Shown here one piece after another: positions 26,717-34,969 of a stretch of DNA of 64,000 nucleotides (positions within the stretch are counted from its first letter, which is position 1; each line of letters starts with the position of its first letter). The notes below the pieces were generated by a model. The model was given only the letters and a program-made list of their open reading frames with translations, was not told the DNA's origin and did no database searches. The position numbers and the translations under genes were made by a program. Source of the stretch: JABDMH01 sp965223105 (lineage in GTDB: Bacteria; Bacteroidota; Bacteroidia; Chitinophagales; Saprospiraceae); assembly GCA_965223105.1 (NCBI GenBank), contig OZ244987.1:6076001-6140000 (forward strand), given 5' to 3'.

Positions 26717-28138
26717 TTACTGAACTCTCAGTTTCGTTTTTTCACCGATCCAGCATCCTGTACTCAAAACAGCACCTTCCTTGTGCCCCCTCATAAAAGC
26801 ATCGTCTTTACTGGGTTTGTGCGAATTGTAAATCCCGATTTTGCGGTTTGCTTCTTGAGCAACATTACTGTCGATGGATTTTGCATATATAAACTTATCT
26901 AGAGCTGCCAATATGATAATCCGTTGACCAAAACCATCTTTGGCACAAGACTTCGAGGCATCTGCATACATATCTCCGATAAGAATGTAGGGTTGACCCC
27001 AGTTCTCACGTAACTCTGCCGCCTTCATGGCGTTGCTCCTTGCCTCTTGAAGCTTTCCAAGTTTACGAAATTGGATTGAGGCAATATTAAAGTAATATTG
27101 GGCTCTCTTGTCTTGATCTTCCTCACTCTCGAGGGCCAAATCATATTTTTCAATAGCTCCTTCGAAATCACCTTCTTTGTATAAGCGATTAGCTACCACA
27201 CCAGGGTTATTGGCTTCAAATTCTGCCTGCATCCGCTCATTCTCCGCTTTGGCGTATTCCTCATAAGTGCCTTGTAACTTGGTCAGGAATGGATCTGATT
27301 TGTCACAACCCTCTTGAATCAATTTATTATAGACGTATTTGACGACATCGGGATCATCAGGTTTTTCGTCGTACATCGGCTCCAATTTGGATTTGAAGTA
27401 GTCACAATCAAAGACCTCACTTTCGATCTCACCAAACTTGGCCAGCATACGAGCTTTTGATGACTCAAAATAAGCCTTGTATTGGCCGCCCTTTTCAATG
27501 TTGTAGTCTGCAGCCTCAACCAATTTCTCGTGAATCTCACGAACCTCCTCAGCATTCATTTTATCGTTCTGATACTGATATACAACGATATTGGCAATTG
27601 GCTCAAATATGATATACTCAACCTCGTTGCCGGTCCTCTCTAGGGAAGCCTCAAATGCTTCCAGATTGGCTTCATATGGACTGTTGAATTCATAGAACAT
27701 GTCAAAACCCTTGCGGCCAAGAAGTTGGCCAGCTTTCTGGCGGGCACACTCTTCATCACAGTCTTTCAGTTTTATTGATCCTGCTTCATAACACTGGGCT
27801 GCTTGATCATACAATGCCAATATCTTATCGATCAGCTCGGCTCGCTTATCTGCATTCGCCGGATCCTTCAATTGTTCTTTGTAGATCTTAATCCCATCAG
27901 TAAAATGAAAATCCCTCATTCCATCAGCTGCCGGTGCAATGCCAAAGGCCCTCTGCCATTCGGTAAAAGCCAAAGCGAAATCACCCATTTTTATGGCCGA
28001 TCGATAGTTGCTATGGGCATTTTCCGCCTCATCCTTCTGAGGAGAATCGTTCCAAGTCTCACATTGAGCGGTCAAATTCATGACATGTAGCGAACTGATC
28101 AGTGAGGTAATCAAGAGAATGTTTCTTATCTGAGCCAT
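26717..28138 (-). CDS. Exported TPR-repeat protein, paralogue of the downstream gene
   Basis: A protein of 473 residues with a cleavable signal peptide (RNILLITSLISSLHVMNLTAQ) and a repeat-rich helical body (RLYKEGDFEGAIEKYDLALE is a clear TPR unit). It shares APAADGMRDFHFTDGIKIY, WGQPYILIGDMYA and the terminal GCWIGEKTKLRVQ with the following gene. An earlier start at 28168 would overlap the barrel gene; the ATG at 28138 is two bases behind that gene's stop. Periplasmic location is likely. In Bacteroidota such genes often stand behind coaX and an outer-membrane protein gene. Confidence 0.82.
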   Translation of the reverse strand: MAQIRNILLITSLISSLHVMNLTAQCETWNDSPQKDEAENAHSNYRSAIKMGDFALAFTEWQRAFGIAPAADGMRDFHFTDGIKIYKEQLKDPANADKRAELIDKILALYDQAAQCYEAGSIKLKDCDEECARQKAGQLLGRKGFDMFYEFNSPYEANLEAFEASLERTGNEVEYIIFEPIANIVVYQYQNDKMNAEEVREIHEKLVEAADYNIEKGGQYKAYFESSKARMLAKFGEIESEVFDCDYFKSKLEPMYDEKPDDPDVVKYVYNKLIQEGCDKSDPFLTKLQGTYEEYAKAENERMQAEFEANNPGVVANRLYKEGDFEGAIEKYDLALESEEDQDKRAQYYFNIASIQFRKLGKLQEARSNAMKAAELRENWGQPYILIGDMYADASKSCAKDGFGQRIIILAALDKFIYAKSIDSNVAQEANRKIGIYNSHKPSKDDAFMRGHKEGAVLSTGCWIGEKTKLRVQ

Positions 28139-28140
28139 GA

Positions 28141-29502
28141 TCAATTGAATTTTCGTTTTAAAAACCACAAATTGTTATTAAGAGTTACCCCGACATTAAA
28201 CCGTAAAAAGCTTTCTTTGATCGGGATATCACCCCCATGACGGTTATACTCCACCCCTAAGTTAATAAATGATAATTGTCTAGAAAGCACAATGGGAAGA
28301 CCAAAACCCACTCCCAGGGCAAAATCTTTAATTTGCGCTCCTTCGATCACTCGAGGATCCGTTCCTAGCCTTAATCCAAGACGGTATCTGATACGTTGGT
28401 GATAAAACTTGAATGCAGTTGCATCCGGTACATATTGAGCACCCAGGGAAAACTGACTGGCATTTTCAAAAGTCTGATTTTGGCTTAATTCATTTTCATA
28501 GTTCTTCCATCCTGTAGTTCGAAAATTTACACCCACCAGCCATCGTGTACTCTTTTTGTAAAGAGCACCAAAACTAAATTCTCCCGGATGCTTTCCATGG
28601 TCTTCAACCTCATCGCGGTAGAACAGTGTATCTGTGACTTCTGATCCCGTTGGTGGAGAGTTGAGTCCTTCATAGGGACCACTTTTGCGGGCATCAAGTA
28701 TGGTGCTAACCGTACGAAAATTCCATCGACTGTTGCCGGCAAATCCAAAAGTAATCGATTTTGCATTCCGTTCATCTTCGAATCCGGCCCCTTTCGACAA
28801 GTCCAATTCATATTGTAATCCGAGCTTCCAGGTGAAGCCTCGATAACTTGCATCTCTGAGTGCATAGTCATGAAAAGCTAGAAGATTATCATCAAATATT
28901 ACTGCTTTTTCATCCTTGATCGAACCAAATAAATAACCAATATTGGCTCCAACATACCACTGCTTGAACTTGATGCCATTGCCCCAGATCAAATTGTTTG
29001 TACCACCAAAACCTCGGTACTCGCGCGTTACTTGTCCAATGTCTTCTAAAGTCTCTTGTACTGCTGTAAAATGATTGACCCGGCTATTGGGTACTAGGGC
29101 AAAGGCCATCCCCCAGTTGAAATCAGTACTTTTCCTGTCCAGCAGCCGGTTTACGGGATTGATGAGTGGGAAGGCGAGAGAAAAATACTTGAGACTTCCT
29201 CCCCAATACGTTTGGGCGGTTTCAGCCGACAATCTCGAACGCGTAACGTCGAATCCCATTTCAAAGGCCGTTGCTTGTAATGCACCCAAAGAAGCCGGGT
29301 TAGCTAAATTGGTGTAGTAGGGGTGGGAAAATGCCGCTGAAATACCGCCCATACTCTGCAATGCCACAAAATCGATCCCGACGGGATCGCCGATACCAAA
29401 CCTCGAGTATGGTGAATTAGATGAGTTTTGTGCTTCTGACAACACTAAAATCATGCCTACTAAACTGATGGTGTAGACAATTTTAAGTATGCTTTTGTGC
29501 AT
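28141..29502 (-). CDS. Outer-membrane beta-barrel protein
   Basis: A 453-residue protein with a signal peptide (IVYTISLVGMILVLSEAQ) and the N-terminal segment NSPYSRFGIGDP, which is shared by many Bacteroidota outer-membrane proteins encoded behind coaX. Many alternating strands (KYFSLAFPLINPV, WYVGANIGYLFG and others) support a FadL-like or related barrel. It overlaps coaX by 20 bases and precedes the TPR gene by two bases, so the six genes from purH to the FKBP gene are probably co-transcribed. The transported substrate is unknown. Confidence 0.82.
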   Translation of the reverse strand: MHKSILKIVYTISLVGMILVLSEAQNSSNSPYSRFGIGDPVGIDFVALQSMGGISAAFSHPYYTNLANPASLGALQATAFEMGFDVTRSRLSAETAQTYWGGSLKYFSLAFPLINPVNRLLDRKSTDFNWGMAFALVPNSRVNHFTAVQETLEDIGQVTREYRGFGGTNNLIWGNGIKFKQWYVGANIGYLFGSIKDEKAVIFDDNLLAFHDYALRDASYRGFTWKLGLQYELDLSKGAGFEDERNAKSITFGFAGNSRWNFRTVSTILDARKSGPYEGLNSPPTGSEVTDTLFYRDEVEDHGKHPGEFSFGALYKKSTRWLVGVNFRTTGWKNYENELSQNQTFENASQFSLGAQYVPDATAFKFYHQRIRYRLGLRLGTDPRVIEGAQIKDFALGVGFGLPIVLSRQLSFINLGVEYNRHGGDIPIKESFLRFNVGVTLNNNLWFLKRKFN

Positions 29503-30214
29503 TATAGCTTAAAATTTCATTCAGACCTTGAAGCACTAGGTGAGGGCTTGCAAATATCTTTGTTTTCAATCTATTAACAAAAAAATGGGCACCACCGCCG
29601 GTTAAGAGAACGTTAAGATTCCTAAATTTTCTCTTATACTTTCCAATAAACCCACTGATTTCAAGCTCAGCACCAAGGCAAGCTCCCACCTGCAAGGCAG
29701 TCCTGGTATCTGTGCCCATCTCCATATAACGAGCCGGAGGGTCCACCTGCGGGAGCTGATCAGTAAATTTATGCATTGCCTGGAGCCGCATGTAAACTCC
29801 CGGACTAATATTACCACCTATGTACTCTCCCGTCTTCGTGATCAGGTCATAGGTTATGCAACTACCGACATCAATAACCAGATTATTCTCTTGTGGAAAC
29901 AGAGACCATGCTCCCGCAACAGCAGCCAATCGATCTCTACCCAACGTGGATGGCGACTCGTACGTATTATGAAATGGCAATTGCAGGTCACTGCTCATAA
30001 TCAGGTACTTGTCATGTTGATCGAAATATCGACTCATACTTTTGGATAGATGCTTGGTAGACGACAAAATGACGTATGATGCCTTGGAACCAGAAATCAA
30101 TTTTCTTAATGTGGGAAGGTTAAATCGATCCAAAGTTGAGGTTTTCACCAACCTGCCCTTTTTAAAAAGTCCCCATTTGGTTCGTGTGTTGCCCCGATCG
30201 ATTGCGAGATGCAT
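29483..30214 (-). CDS. coaX: Type III pantothenate kinase
   Basis: CoaX phosphorylates pantothenate, the first step of coenzyme A synthesis; the type III enzyme has the acetate/sugar kinase/actin fold and needs no feedback by CoA. Motifs: LAIDRGNTRTKWGLF (phosphate 1), DRLAAVAGAW, VIDVGSCITYDLI (phosphate 2), and NISPGVYMRLQAMHKFT. The ATG at 30214 overlaps the purH stop by one base; a TTG lies one codon before. 243 residues, as usual for the family. Confidence 0.93.
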   Translation of the reverse strand: MHLAIDRGNTRTKWGLFKKGRLVKTSTLDRFNLPTLRKLISGSKASYVILSSTKHLSKSMSRYFDQHDKYLIMSSDLQLPFHNTYESPSTLGRDRLAAVAGAWSLFPQENNLVIDVGSCITYDLITKTGEYIGGNISPGVYMRLQAMHKFTDQLPQVDPPARYMEMGTDTRTALQVGACLGAELEISGFIGKYKRKFRNLNVLLTGGGAHFFVNRLKTKIFASPHLVLQGLNEILSYNAQKHT

Positions 30215-31740
30215 CAATGCTTGAAATGTCGAACTCCTGTCGTGACCATAACCATATTATTTTGATCACAATAGTCAATACTTTCCTGATCCCTGATCGA
30301 ACCTCCGGGTTGGATAACAGCATTTATCCCCGCTTGATGAGCGATTTCTACGCAATCAGGAAAAGGAAAAAATGCATCCGAGGCCATGACTGCTCCTTCC
30401 AGGTTAAAACCGAAATGGTGAGCTTTTGCTACGGCCTGTTTTAAGGCATCAACCCTTGATGTCTGTCCACAACCCATGCCCAACAATTGTGTGTCTTTTG
30501 CCAAAACAATGGTGTTTGACTTTAAGTGCTTCACACATTTATTTGCAAAGAGCAAATCAGTAATCTGATGTTGTTGGGGGTTTAACTTAGTCACCGGCTG
30601 CAAGTCTTCAGCCTGCTCAATCTTCAAATCAGCGTCTTGTGTAATCACTCCATTGAGAAGACTTTTAAACTGTTGATTTTGAACCGTATAATGCTTCAGC
30701 CGCAGCAAGATCCTCTTCTTCTTTGCCTGCAATTTTTGCAGTGCATCAATGTCAAAATCAGGGGCAATGAGGACCTCATAAAATATCTTATTGATTGCTT
30801 CTGCTGTCGCAAGGTCTACCTTCGAATTGGCAATGAGAATGCCTCCAAATGCCGAGATATTGTCTCCGGCTAAGGCAGCTTGCCAAGCCTCGTATATGGT
30901 ATCTCGGGTTGCCACACCACATGGATTGGTGTGCTTCAATACGGCAAAGGTGGGTGCATCATCTCTAAACTCCCTCATCAATCCTACTGCCGCATCTACA
31001 TCTACCAAATTGTTGTAAGAGAGCGGCTTACCACCTAATGGCTCAAACATATCATCAAGCTCTCCATAGTATACACCCCTTTGATGAGGATTTTCGCCAT
31101 ACCGCAATTCCTTGCTCTTTTCAAGACTTATTTTGAAGACTTGTTCCGTTTGAGGTTGGTTGAAGTATGAAAAAATGGCCGTGTCATAGTGAGATGAGAC
31201 CATGAATGCATGTTTAGCCAATTGACGACGATCATCTAAATCAGAGTAACCTTTCTTACTTTGCAACAGTTGCTCCAGAAATTCATATTTATCTCTCGAT
31301 GCTACCACCAATACGTCACGATAGTTCTTGGCCGCCGCACGGATCAATGAGATCCCACCGATATCGATCTTCTCGATAATCTCTGATTCCACGGTAGTGC
31401 TTGCGACCGTTTGCTCGAAGGGGTAGAGATCAACAATAACCAAATCAATTTCAGGAATTTCATAGGAATCCAACTGATGAAGATGCTCGTCCTCTCGACG
31501 AGCCAAAATGCCCCCAAATACTTTGGGATGCAAAGTTTTTACCCGTCCACTCAGGATCGAAGGATAAGATGTCAGATTTTCAACACTTTCCACTGAGATA
31601 CCCCGCTCTTCAATATATCGTTGAGTACCACCGGTGGAAAATATAGTAACCCCTTGCTGATCAAGCAATCTGAGTACATTTTCTAGCCCCTCTTTGTGGT
31701 AGACTGAGACTAGCGCAGATTTAATTTTTTTGGTCGCCAT
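30214..31740 (-). CDS. purH: Bifunctional AICAR formyltransferase/IMP cyclohydrolase
   Basis: PurH carries out the last two steps of IMP synthesis. The 508-residue protein has the N-terminal MGS-like cyclohydrolase domain (SALVSVYHKEGLENVLRLL, STGGTQRYIEERG, GRVKTLHPKVFGGIL) and the C-terminal formyltransferase domain (ELRYGENPHQRGVYY, LKHTNPCGVA, SDAFFPFPDCVEIAHQAG, IQPGGSIRDQE). The frame is open for 20 more codons, but ATG 31740 gives the family start MATKKIKSALVSVYHKEG. First gene of a six-gene operon, 114 bases behind tdk. Confidence 0.96.
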   Translation of the reverse strand: MATKKIKSALVSVYHKEGLENVLRLLDQQGVTIFSTGGTQRYIEERGISVESVENLTSYPSILSGRVKTLHPKVFGGILARREDEHLHQLDSYEIPEIDLVIVDLYPFEQTVASTTVESEIIEKIDIGGISLIRAAAKNYRDVLVVASRDKYEFLEQLLQSKKGYSDLDDRRQLAKHAFMVSSHYDTAIFSYFNQPQTEQVFKISLEKSKELRYGENPHQRGVYYGELDDMFEPLGGKPLSYNNLVDVDAAVGLMREFRDDAPTFAVLKHTNPCGVATRDTIYEAWQAALAGDNISAFGGILIANSKVDLATAEAINKIFYEVLIAPDFDIDALQKLQAKKKRILLRLKHYTVQNQQFKSLLNGVITQDADLKIEQAEDLQPVTKLNPQQHQITDLLFANKCVKHLKSNTIVLAKDTQLLGMGCGQTSRVDALKQAVAKAHHFGFNLEGAVMASDAFFPFPDCVEIAHQAGINAVIQPGGSIRDQESIDYCDQNNMVMVTTGVRHFKH

Positions 31741-31854
31741 CAATCGGAAATCAAAGGTTGAAATATTAGGGCACAAAGGTAGCAATTGCATCACAACCAT
31801 AATGTGCTCTTCACATTTTTAATCGATTGCGGCTGGTAAAAAGGACCGGCCAAA

Positions 31855-32451
31855 CTACTTCTTAGAATTTTTAGTGAGATTTAGAATATTGCCCATGGTA
31901 TAACAAACCCGGCATCGAGCTTCATATTTATCCCTTTCACCGAGCAAAACTTGCTCGTCGTTGTTACTTAGGCGATAGGAATGTGTAGCCAGATTGCCGC
32001 AATGATTACAGATTGCATGTACTTTGGTGATATATTCCGCCACCGCCAGCAAATGAGGAATCGGGCCAAACGGCATTCCCCGATAATCCATATCAAGCCC
32101 AGCTACGATCACACGAATTCCTTTTAGCGCCAACCGTTCACACACATCAACCAGATCGAGATCAAAAAACTGTGCCTCATCTATTCCAATGACTTCACAA
32201 TTCAAATCCTGTAATATTTCCCGAGCTGCAGGTACACTCGTCGAAGTGAAGATGTTTTCATCGTGCGAAACGACTCGATCTTGATGATATCTAACATCTT
32301 TCTCAGGTTTATAAACCCTTAATATTTGTCCAGCAATCTGTGCTCTCTTAAGTCTCCTGATGAGCTCCTCCGTCTTACCAGAAAACATAGAACCACAGAT
32401 CACCTCAATCCAACCGCTTCTCTGCCCACGAAAGTTTGGTTCTAAAAACAT
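31855..32451 (-). CDS. tdk: Thymidine kinase
   Basis: Type II (TK1-like) thymidine kinase, salvage of thymidine. The 198-residue protein shows the Walker A loop CGSMFSGKTEELIRRL, the Walker B-like IGIDEAQFFD, the lasso MDYRGMPFGP, and four zinc-binding cysteines (CNHCG and CRVC). Length and motif order are as in other bacterial enzymes. It lies upstream of purH on the same strand, so a joint nucleotide-metabolism transcript is possible. Confidence 0.95.
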   Translation of the reverse strand: MFLEPNFRGQRSGWIEVICGSMFSGKTEELIRRLKRAQIAGQILRVYKPEKDVRYHQDRVVSHDENIFTSTSVPAAREILQDLNCEVIGIDEAQFFDLDLVDVCERLALKGIRVIVAGLDMDYRGMPFGPIPHLLAVAEYITKVHAICNHCGNLATHSYRLSNNDEQVLLGERDKYEARCRVCYTMGNILNLTKNSKK

Positions 32452-32586
32452 ATCTCTCTACCACACCTTAAGAATATCAGAACAAGACATGTAAAGATTT
32501 TGCAATATGTCTGACTGCTTTCAATTATCTTAGTAAAGATACCAAAGGGACTATAGAATTGCGTTCTTACAAAAAACAAAACATTT

Positions 32587-33432
32587 ATGTCACAAGACAG
32601 AATCGAAATACTCCTAAACAAGGTCAGGGCCGTACTGCTTGAAGACAAGAGCATCAGTAGATTGGAAAGGGATCTGGCTCGTAAATACCTGGTCGAAGTC
32701 TATGATTTGATAGATGAACTCACCACAGATGAGGGTGACCAAGAACATAATGAGCACATACCATCAAAACCTGCAATAGGTAACCAACCTCCCACAAAGC
32801 AATCGGAAAAAAGGATTGACCGATGGGCTTTTAGTACGAAGTCGCCCGATGAAGAGAAGACTCCCCGACCAACCGCGATCGAAAGATCCAATGGCCCAGA
32901 AATTGAGCAGAAAGAAAGATCAGGAGAAGTGAATGCAATACTTCCAGAATCTGAGTCATCCCAACCGCCCAGCAATACTTCGGAAAGAGAAAAACCCGAA
33001 ATCAGAGAAAGAACTCATTACACCAGAGAACCTGCCCCTAGTAATCCTCTGGACAGACCTGAGCCATCTTTCAATGATTTGCGCGAGGTGGTCACAAAAC
33101 GCCATCCCATTCCATCGCGCTATCAGATTTTATTTGATAAAGAAGGTGATTTTAATGAACTATCTGATCGATTGAGCAAATCTCCGATTCACGATTTGAG
33201 TAAAGCCCTGGGCATCAATGACAAACACTTGGTAGTAAACGAACTGTTTAATAACCAGATAGAGGACTTTCAAGAGACAATCGACGTGCTCAATGCCAAA
33301 TACAGCTTTGATGACGCCAAAACTTATCTTGTAAGGCATGTTATCGACAAATACAAGTGGCTGGACGAAGAAAAACTTGATCGGGCAAGAGAATTTATTA
33401 AATTGATAGAAAGGAGATTTATCGAGGTTTAA
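32587..33432 (+). CDS. Conserved protein of unknown function, low-complexity middle
   Basis: A soluble protein of 281 residues. The N-terminal 50 residues are helical (IEILLNKVRAVLLEDKSISRLERDLARKY, shown here only as positions 7-35). A long charged and proline-rich linker (about residues 55-175) follows, and then a compact helical C-terminal domain (about 185-280; SKALGINDKHLVVNELFNNQ). Similar C-terminal halves occur in Bacteroidota proteins without known function. It lies 7 bases before the rhomboid gene, so the two are probably co-transcribed; it may be a cytoplasmic partner, but nothing proves this. Confidence 0.72.
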   Translation: MSQDRIEILLNKVRAVLLEDKSISRLERDLARKYLVEVYDLIDELTTDEGDQEHNEHIPSKPAIGNQPPTKQSEKRIDRWAFSTKSPDEEKTPRPTAIERSNGPEIEQKERSGEVNAILPESESSQPPSNTSEREKPEIRERTHYTREPAPSNPLDRPEPSFNDLREVVTKRHPIPSRYQILFDKEGDFNELSDRLSKSPIHDLSKALGINDKHLVVNELFNNQIEDFQETIDVLNAKYSFDDAKTYLVRHVIDKYKWLDEEKLDRAREFIKLIERRFIEV

Positions 33433-33439
33433 TTCTTCT

Positions 33440-34147
33440 ATGACGGAAATCAAGTCATCAAAATTCTATCAGAGTTTACGATTCCCCGCAATCGTATTAT
33501 TGATATTGTGGCTGATCCAGATTATTCAGGGTCTTACTGGGCTAAGCTTCGGCTGGCTAGGTGTTTATCCCAGGCACATTGCCGGGATCAAAGGAATTTT
33601 TACCTCTCCATTTATTCACAGTCTGGATTGGATGCATCTGATCAATAACTCAGTGCCCTTATTTGTGGGTTTGGCGATGATAAGTTTTTTCTTTCACCGC
33701 ATTGCCAAGCAAGTGATCTTTTTGATTTACTTCCTCACTGGGCTTGGTGTTTGGATCTTCGGAAGATCGGTGCTTCACATAGGAGCGAGTGGAGTGGTCT
33801 ATGGTTTGATTTCATTTATTTTTTGGAGTGGCATCTTTCGTCGCAATACCCAATCTATCATCCTCGCTTTGATCATTCTCCTGCTGTACAGTGGGATGTT
33901 TTATGGTGTTTTGCCCAATCAGCCAGGTATTTCTTGGGAAAGTCACTTGATCGGCGGTCTGATCGGAATCCTGGTTTCCTACATGTTTCGACAAGTCGTA
34001 GTTGAAGACGAAGCCGAGATTCCTGACCCGGTGATTCAGATTGAAGATGAAGATCAGGACTATTTTTTGGATCGAACTACATTTAATCAGACCAAGGAGG
34101 AGAGAAGGCAGGGAACCAGCGATTGGTTTAGTGATTCTACATTTTAG
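33440..34147 (+). CDS. Rhomboid-family intramembrane serine protease
   Basis: Rhomboids cut membrane proteins within their transmembrane helix. The 235-residue protein has about six helices and the full catalytic set: HLINNSVPL (oxyanion region), GASGVVYGL with the nucleophile serine, and the histidine in WESHLIGGLIG. A charged cytosolic tail of about 50 residues follows (VVEDEAEIPDPVIQIEDED). It is 7 bases behind the unknown gene and overlaps the end of murQ by 11 bases (convergent). The substrate is unknown. Confidence 0.9.
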   Translation: MTEIKSSKFYQSLRFPAIVLLILWLIQIIQGLTGLSFGWLGVYPRHIAGIKGIFTSPFIHSLDWMHLINNSVPLFVGLAMISFFFHRIAKQVIFLIYFLTGLGVWIFGRSVLHIGASGVVYGLISFIFWSGIFRRNTQSIILALIILLLYSGMFYGVLPNQPGISWESHLIGGLIGILVSYMFRQVVVEDEAEIPDPVIQIEDEDQDYFLDRTTFNQTKEERRQGTSDWFSDSTF

Positions 34148-34955
34148 TCAGTTTCTCCAGCTCCTTGCTCGCTTCCCGTACACTCCCATATTTCAGAAGC
34201 CAGCGTTCAGCATCTTCATAGCTGAGCTCATACTGGTGCATCAGCATTTTGGTTCCTCTGTCTTTTAATTTATTGTTGGACAGGGCCATATCTACCATTC
34301 GATTATCTTTCACTCTACCCAGCTTGATCATTACCGCCGTGCTGATCATATTTAGCACCATCTTCTGAGCAGTTCCTGATTTCATTCGTGTACTGCCCGT
34401 AACATATTCGGGACCCACTACCGTCAAAATAGGGAAATCGGCATGCTCTAAGATTGGTGCCCCTGGATTGCATGTGATTGCACCTGTTTTTATTCCATTC
34501 TTACGGCAATCTTTAAGACCGTGAACAACATAGGGCGTCGTACCCGAAGAGGCGATGCCCACCACTACATCATACGTATTGATATGATAATCGCTGAGAT
34601 CCTTCCAGGCCTGGTGAATGTCGTCTTCAGCATGTTCGACACTGTGCCTCAATGCGTGATCGCCTCCGGCAATTAATCCGATCACCCAATCTGGAGGGAC
34701 ACCATAGGTAGGTGGGCATTCCGATGCATCCAAAACCCCCAGTCGACCTGAGGTACCCGCACCGATGTAGAACAAGCGTCCACCGTCCTCCATTTTGGCT
34801 ACGATACACTCTATAAGAGGGGTTATTTGAGGAATGGCTTCCTTAATCGCCAAGGAGACTTTTTGGTCTTCACTGTTGATTCCCTGTAAAATTTCTGACA
34901 CAGATTTGTGCTCCAGATGATGATGCAGGGATGATTTTTCAGTAATTTTTTCCAT
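34137..34955 (-). CDS. murQ: N-acetylmuramic acid 6-phosphate etherase
   Basis: MurQ cleaves the lactyl ether of MurNAc-6-phosphate, part of cell-wall sugar recycling. The 272-residue protein is a SIS-domain enzyme: FYIGAGTSGRLGVLDASECP, ALRHSVEHAEDD (catalytic glutamates), VVGIASSGTTPYV, and VTGSTRMKSGTAQKMVLNM. A TTG two codons upstream opens the frame; the ATG at 34955 is preferred. It is 14 bases behind the sodium symporter gene, so the symporter may bring in an amino sugar (inference). Confidence 0.94.
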   Translation of the reverse strand: MEKITEKSSLHHHLEHKSVSEILQGINSEDQKVSLAIKEAIPQITPLIECIVAKMEDGGRLFYIGAGTSGRLGVLDASECPPTYGVPPDWVIGLIAGGDHALRHSVEHAEDDIHQAWKDLSDYHINTYDVVVGIASSGTTPYVVHGLKDCRKNGIKTGAITCNPGAPILEHADFPILTVVGPEYVTGSTRMKSGTAQKMVLNMISTAVMIKLGRVKDNRMVDMALSNNKLKDRGTKMLMHQYELSYEDAERWLLKYGSVREASKELEKLTKM

Positions 34956-34969
34956 CTGCAAAGATTAAA

